Shown: positions 18,323 to 27,383 of the stretch, piece after piece
Numbering within the stretch: the stretch's first letter is position 1
Layout: each line of letters starts with the position of its first letter
NCBI RefSeq assembly: GCF_900107755.1
Contig: NZ_FNQR01000004.1
Coordinates: 62,001 to 126,000, forward strand
Length of the DNA: 64,000 nt
Direction: 5' to 3'
Source: Thalassobacillus cyri
Lineage (GTDB): Bacteria; Bacillota; Bacilli; Bacillales; Halobacillaceae
Program-made: the position numbers and the translations under genes
The notes under the pieces: model-generated
The model's database searches: none
What the model saw: the letters and a program-made list of their open reading frames with translations, nothing else
What the model was told of the DNA's origin: nothing

Positions 18323-19798
18323 ATGCCTGCAAAAACAGGAGCGGAGTACATTGAACGGTTGAAAAATGCGAACAACAACATCTATATCTATGGGGAAAGG
18401 GTAGATGATCCGACTACGCACCCGGCGTTCAAGAATGTTATCCAGTCTATGGCGAAGTTGTATGATAAACAATACGAAAAGCCGGATAAGATGCTTTATA
18501 CTTCACCGAAAACCGGAGATAAAGTGGGGATGACTTTCTATCGCCCGGAAACGATCGATGACTTGATCAAACGAAGAGAAGCCATTCAGGAATGGGCTCG
18601 GATCTCCGGTGGGATGATGGGACGTTCTCCGGATTATCTGAATGCGGAAGTCATGGCAATGGGTGTTGCCAATGATTTATTTGCTGAAGCCGACCCGATG
18701 TTTGCGGAAAACGCTAAAAATTATTATTCCTATGCCCGGGAAAATGACATCAGCCTGACCCATACGCTTATCCATCCCCAGGTGAACCGCCAAAAAGCTC
18801 AGCACGAACAAAAAGATGCTAATGTAGCCCTGCATCTTGTTGAAGAACGATCGGATGGAATCATCGTTGATGGTGCCCGACTGCTTGCGACCCAAGGCGG
18901 GATTACCGATGAAATCCTGGTTTTTCCATCGACCGTAAAACAAGCAGGAGAATTGGATGATCCTTATTCTCTGGCATTCGTTGTTCCAAACAATACGCCT
19001 GGATTGAAATATATCAGCCGGGAATCCTTCGACTATGGCAAGAACGAGTGGGACCATCCGTTGAGCAGCCGTTTTGAAGAAGGAGACGCCATCGTTTATT
19101 TTGATAATGTTTTCGTACCATGGGAGAAAGTGTTTGTTTGCGGAAACTCCTCGATATGTAACCGTACCTTCATAGAAACAAACGCTGTGGTTCATATGTC
19201 GCATCAGGTAGTTGCTAAAAATATTGTAAAAACCGAATTTGTCCTCGGTGTGATCTTGAGTGTCATGGAAGCGATTGGCATCGATAAGTTCCAGCATGTC
19301 ATGGATAAAGGGACAGAAGTCATGTTGATTTTGGAGAACATGAAATCCCATCTATACAAAGCAGAGCACAATGCAAAGCTCGATAAATGGGGAACGATGA
19401 CTCCGGACTTCGAAGCATTGAATGCAGCGAGAAACTGGTATCCTAGAGTCTACCCTAGGATCACGGAAATTCTTCGTATTCTGGGTGCTTCCGGTTTAAT
19501 GGGGATCCCTTCTGAAGCAGATTTCCATCACGAGGAAATTGGACCATTGTTAGATCGGGCCTTACAGTCGAAAAATCTTCAAGGTTACGACCGGGTTAAA
19601 TTGTTCCGTTTGGCCTGGGATGTGACCATGAGTGCCTTCGGAAGCAGACAGACGCACTACGAATATTACTTCTTCGGAGATCCGATCAAAATGGGAATGA
19701 CGTATTTTGAACAGTTTGACAAAGAGCCAATGAAAGCATATGTCCAGGATTTCCTGAAAAATATTAAATCATCCAAAGCCGATCTTTCAAGAGTGTGA
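18323..19798 (+). CDS. hpaB: 4-hydroxyphenylacetate 3-monooxygenase, oxygenase component
   Basis: A 491-residue FADH2-dependent hydroxylase of the HpaB/acyl-CoA-dehydrogenase-like fold. Start PAKTGAEYIERLKN, the flavin-region motif MGRSPDYLNAEVMAM, ISLTHTLIHPQVNR and the C-terminal SAFGSRQTHYEYYFFGDP are characteristic. I chose ATG 18323 because AGGAGG precedes it by 6 bases; an upstream in-frame extension to 18263 overlaps hpaE and has no binding site. It hydroxylates 4-hydroxyphenylacetate to 3,4-dihydroxyphenylacetate with reduced flavin from HpaC. Confidence 0.95.
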   Translation: MPAKTGAEYIERLKNANNNIYIYGERVDDPTTHPAFKNVIQSMAKLYDKQYEKPDKMLYTSPKTGDKVGMTFYRPETIDDLIKRREAIQEWARISGGMMGRSPDYLNAEVMAMGVANDLFAEADPMFAENAKNYYSYARENDISLTHTLIHPQVNRQKAQHEQKDANVALHLVEERSDGIIVDGARLLATQGGITDEILVFPSTVKQAGELDDPYSLAFVVPNNTPGLKYISRESFDYGKNEWDHPLSSRFEEGDAIVYFDNVFVPWEKVFVCGNSSICNRTFIETNAVVHMSHQVVAKNIVKTEFVLGVILSVMEAIGIDKFQHVMDKGTEVMLILENMKSHLYKAEHNAKLDKWGTMTPDFEALNAARNWYPRVYPRITEILRILGASGLMGIPSEADFHHEEIGPLLDRALQSKNLQGYDRVKLFRLAWDVTMSAFGSRQTHYEYYFFGDPIKMGMTYFEQFDKEPMKAYVQDFLKNIKSSKADLSRV

Positions 19799-19810
19799 GG
19801 AGGGAATAAT

Positions 19811-20791
19811 ATGAGCTTTGATATCATCCGTTCAGGAAGAGCAGTTTTTCATGTGACCGATTTAGAAAAGTCGAAACAATTTTATGATGCCTTAGGTTTT
19901 ATTGAAACCGAAGCGACGGAAAAAGAAGTTTATTTAAGAGGGTTGGAAGAACATAACCATCACAGCCTTTTATTAAAACAAAGAGAAACCCCGGCACTCG
20001 AAGTGATCAGTTATAAAGTTAGATCAGAAGGCGATTTAGATAAGCTGGCAGCTAAGCTTCAGCGTGAAGGCAATGAACTTATCTGGCTGCAAAAAGGAGC
20101 CCAAAAAGCCGTAGGAAGAGCATTCCGCTATCAAGATATATCTGGTCTGCCTATTGAATTTTATGCGGAAATGGAAGCAGTCGAGCGCAAATTGCAGCAC
20201 TATCATCTCTATAAAGGAGCTAAAGTCCAGCGTATCGATCATTTCAACTGCATGGTTTCTGATGTGGAAAAAGCACATAACTACTATATTAACGAACTTG
20301 GTTTTTCCTGCTCAGAGTATACAGCAGGAGAAGAAGATAAAATTTGGGCGGCCTGGCTTCACCGCAAACCTAGTGTCCACGATGTCGCTTTCATGAATGC
20401 ACCTGGCCCCCGTCTCCATCATGTCGGTTTTTGGTTGAGTGATCCTATGAGCTTAATCGATGGATGCGATGTGCTTGCATCACTCGGTTATGGCCCAAGC
20501 ATTGAGAGAGGGCCGGGACGCCATGGATTGTCCAATGCCTTTTTCCTTTACTTGCGTGATCCGGATGGTCATCGGATTGAATTGTATAATGGTGATTATT
20601 TTACTGGTGATCCTGACTTTGAACCAGTTCGCTGGGAGCTGGATGATCCGATGAGGCAGACCTTCTGGGGGCACGAGGCACCAGACAGCTGGTTTGATGA
20701 GGCGACAGAAGTGCTGAACGTCTATACAGAGAAAAAGGTTGCCTTGCAAGAAGCGAAACTGAAGAAAAGAAAACCGACATTTGTAATCTAA
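19811..20791 (+). CDS. hpaD: 3,4-dihydroxyphenylacetate 2,3-dioxygenase
   Basis: A 326-residue type I extradiol dioxygenase built of two vicinal-oxygen-chelate domains. Metal ligands are visible as histidine in RIDHFNCMVSDVEKA, histidine in RLHHVGFWLSDP and glutamate in DPDGHRIELYNGDYF; ISGLPIEFYAEME marks the end of the N-terminal domain. It opens the catechol ring of homoprotocatechuate to give the semialdehyde used by HpaE. It lies 12 bases after hpaB with a GAGGAGGG site. Confidence 0.95.
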   Translation: MSFDIIRSGRAVFHVTDLEKSKQFYDALGFIETEATEKEVYLRGLEEHNHHSLLLKQRETPALEVISYKVRSEGDLDKLAAKLQREGNELIWLQKGAQKAVGRAFRYQDISGLPIEFYAEMEAVERKLQHYHLYKGAKVQRIDHFNCMVSDVEKAHNYYINELGFSCSEYTAGEEDKIWAAWLHRKPSVHDVAFMNAPGPRLHHVGFWLSDPMSLIDGCDVLASLGYGPSIERGPGRHGLSNAFFLYLRDPDGHRIELYNGDYFTGDPDFEPVRWELDDPMRQTFWGHEAPDSWFDEATEVLNVYTEKKVALQEAKLKKRKPTFVI

Positions 20792-20819
20792 TACTTTAAT
20801 AATCTACGAGGTGATAAAA

Positions 20820-21278
20820 ATGGATGACCGCATGTTCAGAACAGCAATGGGGAAGTTTGCAACAGGGGTAACTGTGATTGTATCCGAAGTAGACGGAGAA
20901 GTGCATGGTATGACAGCGAACGCCTTCATGTCTGTTTCTCTTGATCCCAAATTAGTTTTGATATCTGTAGGCTCCAACGCCAAGATGAATAAAATCATAC
21001 AAGAGTCTCAAAAGTTCTCCGTAAATATTCTATCCGGTTCCCAAAAAGAAATGTCGATGATTTTCGCCGGGCAAATAAAAGAAGAACGTAAGGTGAACTT
21101 CGATACGTTTGAAGGTCTGCCGGTAATTGAGAACTCGTTAGTAAGCCTGGCATGCAATGTTTATGATACGCATGAAGCTGGCGACCATACTCTCTATATA
21201 GGAGAAGTCATTAATCTGAATGTCCAGGACGGCGAACCACTGGCTTTCTATGAAGGAAAATATAAACAAGTGATGTAA
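20820..21278 (+). CDS. hpaC: Flavin reductase component of 4-hydroxyphenylacetate monooxygenase
   Basis: A 152-residue flavin reductase-like split-barrel protein with FATGVTVIVSE, GMTANAFMSVSLDPKLVLISV and the C-terminal LAFYEGKYKQV typical of HpaC. It supplies reduced FAD to HpaB using NADH. ATG 20820 is preceded by GAGGTG at 7 bases; a GTG at 20811 is within that binding site. Confidence 0.93.
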   Translation: MDDRMFRTAMGKFATGVTVIVSEVDGEVHGMTANAFMSVSLDPKLVLISVGSNAKMNKIIQESQKFSVNILSGSQKEMSMIFAGQIKEERKVNFDTFEGLPVIENSLVSLACNVYDTHEAGDHTLYIGEVINLNVQDGEPLAFYEGKYKQVM

Positions 21279-21309
21279 TGAGCCTAATCTGCAGAGAGGG
21301 GGACGGAAA

Positions 21310-22176
21310 ATGAAGACGATTAAGGTAGACTATCCGATACAAAAACGCGTCCAACAGAACAGTGAGGATTGTGTCATAGCTTTGGGTTTCTTTGACGGTG
21401 TGCACCTGGGACATCAGGAAATTATAAAAACCGCAAAACAGATAGCAGATCGAAAAAGCTTGAAGATGGCGGTGATGACATTTTTCCCTCACCCCTCTTC
21501 TGTCATTAAAAAGGGAGAGCAAATTAATAAATACCTTACCCCATTATCGAATAAAGCTGATACATTCGAGCAGCTGGGGGTAGATATCCTGTATGTGGTA
21601 GAGTTCAATGAGAATGTAGCAAAAATCCCTCATGATGAATTCGTAGAGGACTATCTTTGCGGATTGAAGTGCAAGCATGCTGTGGCGGGATTCGATTATA
21701 CGTATGGTTTTAAAGGCAAAGGGGATATGAAACAACTGGCTATCGATAGTAAAAATAGATTTCAAGTCACGACGGTAGCAAAGTTTGCCAGGCACGAACA
21801 GAAAGTAAGTTCCTCGCTGCTGCGCAGTCTTTTATCAACTGGAAGAGTAGAACATATTCAGGATTACTTAGGAAAACGGTATGAAATGACTGGCACCATG
21901 ACAGGAAAGGGAAATCAGGTAGAGTTTCATTTTGATCCGGATTATACGCTCCCATGTCCAGGGAGCTATGAAGTAACGATATCCGACGGCTTTTTCAAAA
22001 CGAAAGGCATATGCAAAGTTTCTTCTATTCAGTCGCAAGGACAGTTGAGCGTGCGACTGTTCTACGATTCTATTATCGGAACCTATGATTTTATCGAGAT
22101 GCAATGGAACAACTTTATCGCTGATTTTGAAATGGAAGCATTTCATGCCCAGAACGATTATGACGTAGGTCATTAA
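21310..22176 (+). CDS. FAD synthetase-family protein within the hpa operon
   Basis: A 288-residue relative of bifunctional RibF/RibC. The N-terminal FMN adenylyltransferase domain (residues 20-190) has the nucleotidyltransferase signature GFFDGVHLGHQEI, GFDYTYGFKGKGD and KVSSSLLRSLLSTGRVE. The C-terminal 100 residues align in position with the riboflavin kinase domain but lack its PTAN substrate motif, reading GTMTGKGNQVEFHF instead, so kinase activity is doubtful. Sitting 31 bases after hpaC, it may boost FAD supply for the FAD-using HpaB/HpaC pair. The housekeeping copy would be elsewhere in the genome. Confidence 0.85.
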   Translation: MKTIKVDYPIQKRVQQNSEDCVIALGFFDGVHLGHQEIIKTAKQIADRKSLKMAVMTFFPHPSSVIKKGEQINKYLTPLSNKADTFEQLGVDILYVVEFNENVAKIPHDEFVEDYLCGLKCKHAVAGFDYTYGFKGKGDMKQLAIDSKNRFQVTTVAKFARHEQKVSSSLLRSLLSTGRVEHIQDYLGKRYEMTGTMTGKGNQVEFHFDPDYTLPCPGSYEVTISDGFFKTKGICKVSSIQSQGQLSVRLFYDSIIGTYDFIEMQWNNFIADFEMEAFHAQNDYDVGH

Positions 22177-22211
22177 AGATATAATTTACTAGATACAAAG
22201 GAGGAGCTAGT

Positions 22212-23132
22212 ATGGCTAGAGATTATTCCGAGATTAAAGCTAAATTGAGAGGGTCGATCACTCCGGTGATTACTCCTTTTAAAGCCAATCACGAGATTGA
22301 TTTTGATAAATTTGCGGAATTGATTGAATTCCAATTAGAAAATGGTACCCATGGGATTTCAGTTACGGGAACTTCCGGTGAACCGAGCTCCCTTACAATA
22401 GAAGAAAGAGAACAAGTGATGGAAAAAGCGGCAAAGACAATCAATGGCCGTGTGCCGTTTGTACCAGGTACAGGTTCCACGAATTACCAGGAGACCATGC
22501 GCTTGACCAAGAAATCGGAAGAGATCGGTGCTGATGCTGCGATGGTAATTGTTCCTTATTACAATAAGCCGAACCAGCGTGCCCTATATAAACACTTCAA
22601 GACAGTTGCCGATTCTGTTGACATTCCTATTATCATTTACAATATCCCAGGCCGGACAGCACAGAACCTGCATGTTGATACACTTGCTAAACTGAATGAA
22701 GACTGTCCGAATATCATCGGTGTAAAAGAATCCAATAAAGACTTTGAACATGTCAACCGTGTCCTGCTTAAATGTGGAAGAGACTTTTTATTGTTTTCAG
22801 GAATCGAGCTCCTCTGCTACCCGATGCTTGCTATCGGCGGTGCAGGTTCCGTAAGTGCGACAGCGAACGTGTTACCTGGAAAAGTCGCTCAAATGCATGA
22901 TGCCTGGTTCGAAGGGGATGTCGAAACAGCGCAAAAACTGCACTACGAACTGATGGAATTGAATGATGTCTTGTTCAAAGATACCAACCCAGCTCCAGTG
23001 AAGGCCGCGCTTGGTATGATGGGTAAAATCGAGCCTGTCTTGAGACTTCCAATGGACGTGCCATCGGAAGAACTGCAAGAAGAAATTCAGCAGACATTAG
23101 AGAAATATGGAATTGCTTTGCAATACGCATAA
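22212..23132 (+). CDS. DapA-family class I aldolase/lyase, candidate hpa-pathway aldolase
   Basis: A 306-residue member of the dihydrodipicolinate synthase/N-acetylneuraminate lyase superfamily. GTSGEPSSLTIEER is the substrate loop, IIIYNIPGRTAQNL holds the conserved tyrosine, and NIIGVKESNKDFEH carries the Schiff-base lysine. The glutamate in TSGE replaces the usual threonine-rich TTGE/TTGS, and it has no lysine-biosynthesis neighbours. As last gene of the hpaE operon, it may cleave the 2,4-dihydroxyhept-2-enedioate intermediate to pyruvate and succinate semialdehyde, replacing the unrelated HpaI aldolase. That role is inferred from position. Confidence 0.82.
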   Translation: MARDYSEIKAKLRGSITPVITPFKANHEIDFDKFAELIEFQLENGTHGISVTGTSGEPSSLTIEEREQVMEKAAKTINGRVPFVPGTGSTNYQETMRLTKKSEEIGADAAMVIVPYYNKPNQRALYKHFKTVADSVDIPIIIYNIPGRTAQNLHVDTLAKLNEDCPNIIGVKESNKDFEHVNRVLLKCGRDFLLFSGIELLCYPMLAIGGAGSVSATANVLPGKVAQMHDAWFEGDVETAQKLHYELMELNDVLFKDTNPAPVKAALGMMGKIEPVLRLPMDVPSEELQEEIQQTLEKYGIALQYA

Positions 23133-23144
23133 ATTTTAGAAAAG

Positions 23145-23181
23145 AGCAGGGACGCTATGGGCAGGCGTCACCTGCTTTTTT
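23145..23181 (+). terminator. Terminator of the hpaE operon
   Basis: AGCAGG-GACGC pairs with GCGTC-a-CCTGCT (one bulge) and is followed by six T residues. Confidence 0.9.
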
Positions 23182-23307
23182 ACTTTTTATGGATGTAGTA
23201 GTTTAGGCTGATGAAGTGAGGTATATAGTTGTATAGACCACTAGAACACTACTTGCTACACTTAAATTGTAAGATATTTATAATAGGAAGGGAGAGGGAT
23301 AAATCTC

Positions 23308-24201
23308 GTGTATGTAAAAATGAAGCTTCATCTTGTTTTGTTCGTTATTGTAGTATTTGGTTTGATTGGTGCACCAGAGATAAGTTTTGCGGACGATGGA
23401 TCTACGGCTGAAAAAGTAGACGTCCGGGTCATGAGCTACAACATTCATGCAGGTATCGGCTCAGATGGTGTCTATGATACGGAACGGATCGCTCAAGTCA
23501 TTGAGGATTCTGGCGCTGAAGTTGTTGCCTTGCAGGAAGTGGATGTCCATTGGGGAGCCAGGAGCAATTATGATGACATCCTTGCTGATTTAGCCGAACA
23601 ATTGGACATGCATTCCTTTTTTGCACCGATCTATGACATGGATTCTTACCTTGAGGGAGACCCACGAAGGCAATTTGGTGTAGCCATCCTGAGTAAGTTT
23701 CCGATTGTACAAGCCACCAACCATGATATCACCAGACTTTCCACACAAAATGCCACACCAGAACCTGCCCCAGCCCCAGGATTTGCAGAAGCTATCATCA
23801 ATGTGAAAGGTGCGCTTGTACCTTTTTATTCCACCCATCTGGATTACCGAGGAGATCCTACCGTAAGAATCATGCAAGTCGATGACATGCTGAATATTTT
23901 TGATGAGCAAGAAGGTGAAAAAGTATTGCTTGGCGATATGAACGCTACGCCAGATGCAACTGAACTTGCCCCGTTATTTGACCGTTTTACAGATGCTTGG
24001 AGCGTGGTCAGTGATGAGCCTGGTAATACTTATTCTGCTTTGTCTCCGAGTAAGCGAATCGATTATATTTTTGCTTCTGATTCTATTGAGGTTAAGCATG
24101 CTGAAGTCATTGAGACGTTAGCATCTGATCATTTGGCTGTGGTAGCGGATCTGACCCTTAACCGCGGTGAAAACGGTCATATTATCGAGGGGAGTGAATA
24201 A
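23308..24201 (+). CDS. Secreted endonuclease/exonuclease/phosphatase-family protein
   Basis: A protein of about 297 residues with a signal peptide (hydrophobic stretch, then FADDG as probable cleavage region) and an EEP-family domain: VMSYNIHAG near residue 40, catalytic VALQEVDVHWG, STHLDYRGD, LLGDMNATPD, RIDYIFAS and the closing SDHLAVVADL. These are metal-dependent phosphodiesterases that act on nucleic acids, inositol phosphates or sphingolipids; the substrate cannot be told. GTG 23308 has GGGAGAGG 10 bases upstream; ATG 23320 is possible. It is 2 bases from the GH3 gene, so both belong to one secreted scavenging unit. Confidence 0.88.
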   Translation: MYVKMKLHLVLFVIVVFGLIGAPEISFADDGSTAEKVDVRVMSYNIHAGIGSDGVYDTERIAQVIEDSGAEVVALQEVDVHWGARSNYDDILADLAEQLDMHSFFAPIYDMDSYLEGDPRRQFGVAILSKFPIVQATNHDITRLSTQNATPEPAPAPGFAEAIINVKGALVPFYSTHLDYRGDPTVRIMQVDDMLNIFDEQEGEKVLLGDMNATPDATELAPLFDRFTDAWSVVSDEPGNTYSALSPSKRIDYIFASDSIEVKHAEVIETLASDHLAVVADLTLNRGENGHIIEGSE

Positions 24202-24203
24202 TC

Positions 24204-25973
24204 GTGAGAATACTTTATAAAGTGTTTGTTGTCATGATGGCATTTGTCATGTTGCTGCCAAGCTTTGCTCATGCCTCATGGGATGATTCGACCAAGCCTG
24301 GATGGGATGATGAAGAAGCCCGAAAAGGCTGGATTCAAAGTAAAATCCAGCATATGACCCTGGAAGAAAAGGTTGGACAGCTGTTTATGGTCCATGTTTA
24401 TGGGAAAACGCCGACGGATCCAAACTATGAAGACACGAATCTAAGCCGTAACCGTGGTGCGAAGAACTTTAAAGAAATGATTGAGAAATACCATATCGGC
24501 GGGGTGATTTATTTCAACTGGACCGCCAACATTGGTACACCGATAGACTTTGAACAGGTTAATGCCTTATCGAATGGATTACAGGAAATTGCGATGGATC
24601 AGCGAATGCCGATTCCGTTGATGGTCGCTACGGATCAGGAGGGCGGAGTTGTGGCTCGGGTGACGGAACCGGCCACCGTATTCCCTGGAAACATGGCTTT
24701 GGGTGCGACAAGGTCGACGGATTATGCCCGTCAATCTTCGGAGATTATGGGGATGGAGTTGATGAGCCTTGGGATCAATATGGACCTTGCTCCTGTACTC
24801 GACGTCAATGTGAATCCTGAGAACCCGGTCATCGGTGTCCGTTCCTATTCTGAAAACCCTGATCTGGTTGCAGACATGGGGGCAGCGCAAGTGGAAGGGT
24901 ATCAAAAGGAAAACGTGATGGCGACAGCGAAACACTTTCCAGGACATGGAGATACCAATGTCGATTCCCATTATGGCCTCCCAATCATCAATCATGATTT
25001 AGAGACGTTGCATGAAGTCGACTTGAAGCCGTTCAAAGCTGCGATTGATGCGGGAATTGATGCCATTATGCCAGCCCATATCGTTGTTCCGGCTTTAGAT
25101 GATTCCGGCTTACCTGCAACTTTATCAAAACCGATTCTGACTGACTTGCTTCGTGAGGAAATGGGCTTTGACGGTGTAATTATTACGGACAGTCTCGGCA
25201 TGTCAGGAGCGAATGTCGTACCTGCAGGCCGTGTGCCAGTCGAAGCTTTTAAAGCAGGGGCAGATATTTTGCTCAACCCACCGAATGTTCCGCTTGCCTA
25301 TAATGCGATGCTTGATGCGGTTAAGAGCGGTGAGATTTCAGAAAAACGGTTAGACGAATCTGTTTTCCGTATTTTAGAGACGAAGTTTAAGCGCGGGCTT
25401 TTCCACGAAGCGGGTGTATCGCCTGACGCTATTGAAAATATCGGGTTAGATGAAAACCTTGCGCTCGCTGACCAAATGACAGAGGACAGTATCACCTTAG
25501 TGAAAAATGAGGATGTCTTGCCGCTTACCTCTGAGAAAAGCGTATTTGTGACAGGCCCATCGATTGGAAGTCCTGGTATGCTTGCTAATCTATTAGGGGA
25601 ACGGGGAATTACAGCTGATGCTTATGCTTCAAGTACAAGCCCTTCTTCTACCCAAATAGCTAATGCCGTCGAGCAGGCAGCAGACTTCGAAACTGTCATC
25701 GTCACGACCTATACAGCCAATACCAATTCAGCGCAGCAGCGGTTGGTGAGTGAGTTGAAGGCAGCAGATAAAGAAGTGGTTGTCGCCTCCATGCGGAACC
25801 CTTATGATATTATGGCTTTTCCAGAGGTTGATGCCAACGTGCTGACGTACGGATTCCGTGATGTTTCCGTAGAAGCTTTAGCGAAAGTGTTGACCGGCGA
25901 AGTCAATCCGACAGGTAAACTGCCCGTGACTATCCCTGAACTCTATCCATACGGTCACGGATTATCTTATTAA
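24204..25973 (+). CDS. nagZ: Secreted glycoside hydrolase family 3, NagZ-like beta-N-acetylhexosaminidase
   Basis: A 589-residue protein with a signal peptide (MLLPSFAHASW region). The GH3 TIM barrel has LFMVHVYG, ATDQEGGVVARV, the NagZ-specific histidine/aspartate loop KHFPGHGDTNVDSH and the nucleophile aspartate in GVIITDSLGMSG. A second alpha/beta domain follows from about residue 430 (EDSITLVKNEDVLPL). The protein ends at YPYGHGLSY, where many family 3 enzymes continue into a fibronectin-like domain, so the C-terminus is short but complete for this subtype. It likely releases N-acetylglucosamine from cell-wall fragments. Confidence 0.9.
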   Translation: MRILYKVFVVMMAFVMLLPSFAHASWDDSTKPGWDDEEARKGWIQSKIQHMTLEEKVGQLFMVHVYGKTPTDPNYEDTNLSRNRGAKNFKEMIEKYHIGGVIYFNWTANIGTPIDFEQVNALSNGLQEIAMDQRMPIPLMVATDQEGGVVARVTEPATVFPGNMALGATRSTDYARQSSEIMGMELMSLGINMDLAPVLDVNVNPENPVIGVRSYSENPDLVADMGAAQVEGYQKENVMATAKHFPGHGDTNVDSHYGLPIINHDLETLHEVDLKPFKAAIDAGIDAIMPAHIVVPALDDSGLPATLSKPILTDLLREEMGFDGVIITDSLGMSGANVVPAGRVPVEAFKAGADILLNPPNVPLAYNAMLDAVKSGEISEKRLDESVFRILETKFKRGLFHEAGVSPDAIENIGLDENLALADQMTEDSITLVKNEDVLPLTSEKSVFVTGPSIGSPGMLANLLGERGITADAYASSTSPSSTQIANAVEQAADFETVIVTTYTANTNSAQQRLVSELKAADKEVVVASMRNPYDIMAFPEVDANVLTYGFRDVSVEALAKVLTGEVNPTGKLPVTIPELYPYGHGLSY

Positions 25974-25980
25974 CTATAAA

Positions 25981-26020
25981 AAAGATGCTGACCTAAAGAT
26001 TGATTAGGGCAGCATCTTTT
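25981..26020 (+). terminator. Terminator after the GH3 gene
   Basis: AAGATGCTG-a-CCTA pairs with TAGG-g-CAGCATCTT across a short loop, followed by T residues. Confidence 0.88.
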
Positions 26021-26456
26021 CGTATATGAATAATTTTTTTATCCAACACGACATACAGAGGAATCACGTAAGAAGGAAGAAGAACATGAGTTTAAAGAGT
26101 AAAATTTAATAAGGTAAAGGTTAGTGGCACATCGTGTAACAATTATAATTACAACTTTAATCTCAGTTTTAGTTAAAACTAAAGAATTAAGCTGAAAAGC
26201 TCGGCTTACTGCTACTTCTATTTTATGTGTTAATGGAATATTTCTTCTTTTTAATTTACAATTAAAGGAAAGTTAAGGGCTTGGTGGTAAAGAATAATCT
26301 ATTGGGAGCTACCGTATAATAGCAGGATCGCACTTGAAATGACGATTTCTTCGGCAAGCAAACCTGGTGCTGAATTTTCTGATGAAGACAATCTAGTCTT
26401 AGCCGATGATGTATGTCGAGGAAGTTAGTAATATAAATGGGGAGTGAAGAAAGCCC
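26021..26456 (+). other. Intergenic stretch without a recognised gene
   Basis: This 436-base AT-rich stretch has no gene I can support. It contains a palindrome near 26164-26184 (TTTAGTT-ttaa-type core then AACTAAA) and a 29-codon open frame from ATG 26339 to a stop at about 26428 (SKPGAEFSDEDNLVLADD) that has no clear binding site and no recognised family. Confidence 0.5.
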
Positions 26457-26852
26457 ATGAGAGCATGGATACACTACATACCACCATTTCTCTTTTTAGT
26501 CGTAATTATAATAACGGGATTAGCTGATTATTACCCTGGTATAATCTTAAAAAATATATCAACTAGTGCATTTTTCTTAATTTCTATGTTGGTACTTGTG
26601 GTTTTAACTTTAATACTAAGGTGGAAGTTCAAGGAAGAGTACTATAAATTAGAAGAATCAAAAGAAAACTCAAATGATATGTGGTTCTTGCTTCCAATCG
26701 TAGTTACTTTTACGACCCTCAACATATTGAATCCTGGAAAAGAGGCGATTTTATCATTTGATACTGTTACTTACTGGATAGTAATCGCTATCACTGTATA
26801 TAAGATGATTAGAATATTTCTGCCATATAAAAAAAGGCTTACTAACCATTGA
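26457..26852 (+). CDS. Small membrane protein of unknown function
   Basis: A 131-residue protein with four predicted hydrophobic segments (HYIPPFLFLVVIIITGLA, an LKNISTSAFFLISMLVLVV segment, LLPIVVTFTTLNIL and TVTYWIVIAITVYKMI) separated by short charged loops, and a basic tail. A weak GGGGAG site precedes ATG 26457. I recognise no family; similar short proteins are common in Bacillaceae intergenic regions. Neighbours give no clue to function. Confidence 0.65.
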   Translation: MRAWIHYIPPFLFLVVIIITGLADYYPGIILKNISTSAFFLISMLVLVVLTLILRWKFKEEYYKLEESKENSNDMWFLLPIVVTFTTLNILNPGKEAILSFDTVTYWIVIAITVYKMIRIFLPYKKRLTNH

Positions 26853-26938
26853 TGAACTCTTTCCTCTACAATCATATTCATCTTAGTGTCGTCTAAAAGT
26901 TTGTATAGTTTAAGATCCAGTTTAAGATGGGCGGTGTC

Positions 26939-27121
26939 ATGATGATATGGTTATTATTTTTAGGGCTTTTGGTAATTATTTTTGTTAGCACTATTATATG
27001 CAATCTGAAAAACAGGAGAAGGATTGTGAAGAAGAGGAAGCACAACCATGCAGATACACTCGCAGATAGAGCATTTTCTGAAAGTGAGCGCTATAATTCA
27101 ATGAATCATCACTATCATTGA
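26939..27121 (+). CDS. Small membrane-anchored basic protein
   Basis: About 60 residues: one N-terminal transmembrane helix (LLFLGLLVIIFVSTII), then a strongly basic stretch (KNRRRIVKKRKHNH) and a hydrophilic tail ending in HHYH. GGCGGTG lies close upstream of the ATG pair at 26939; ATG 26927 is an alternative. Function unknown; the pattern suits a membrane-tethered cytoplasmic tail. Confidence 0.55.
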   Translation: MMIWLLFLGLLVIIFVSTIICNLKNRRRIVKKRKHNHADTLADRAFSESERYNSMNHHYH

Positions 27122-27168
27122 AAAAACAAAATTCAACTATAAATAGACAGTAAACATAAAATGTTGAA

Positions 27169-27192
27169 GCAGGCCCTGGGCCTGCTTTTTTT
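27169..27192 (+). terminator. Terminator after the small membrane protein genes
   Basis: GCAGGCC-ctg-GGCCTGC followed by seven T residues. Confidence 0.93.
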
Positions 27193-27383
27193 ATTTTAAA
27201 ATGGAGTGGAACGAGGCATATGACTGTGGAGGCTCTGGAACGGTGCAAAAGCAGAATCAAGAATGAATTAGACAATGAATCTATAGCTGAACACTACTGT
27301 AATATCAGAGTCTATAATATTTGTTACAATAAATAGATAAATCTAGTGATTTCTGTCTGTCTTCGAGAGGAGGAAATGGGTTG

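Noticed and set aside
18677-19351. 224-codon open frame on the minus strand
   Set aside because: Antisense of hpaB; no binding site and no recognised domain.
26339-26428. 29-codon open frame (SKPGAEFSDEDNLVLADD)
   Set aside because: No convincing ribosome binding site and no family; too short to support as a gene.
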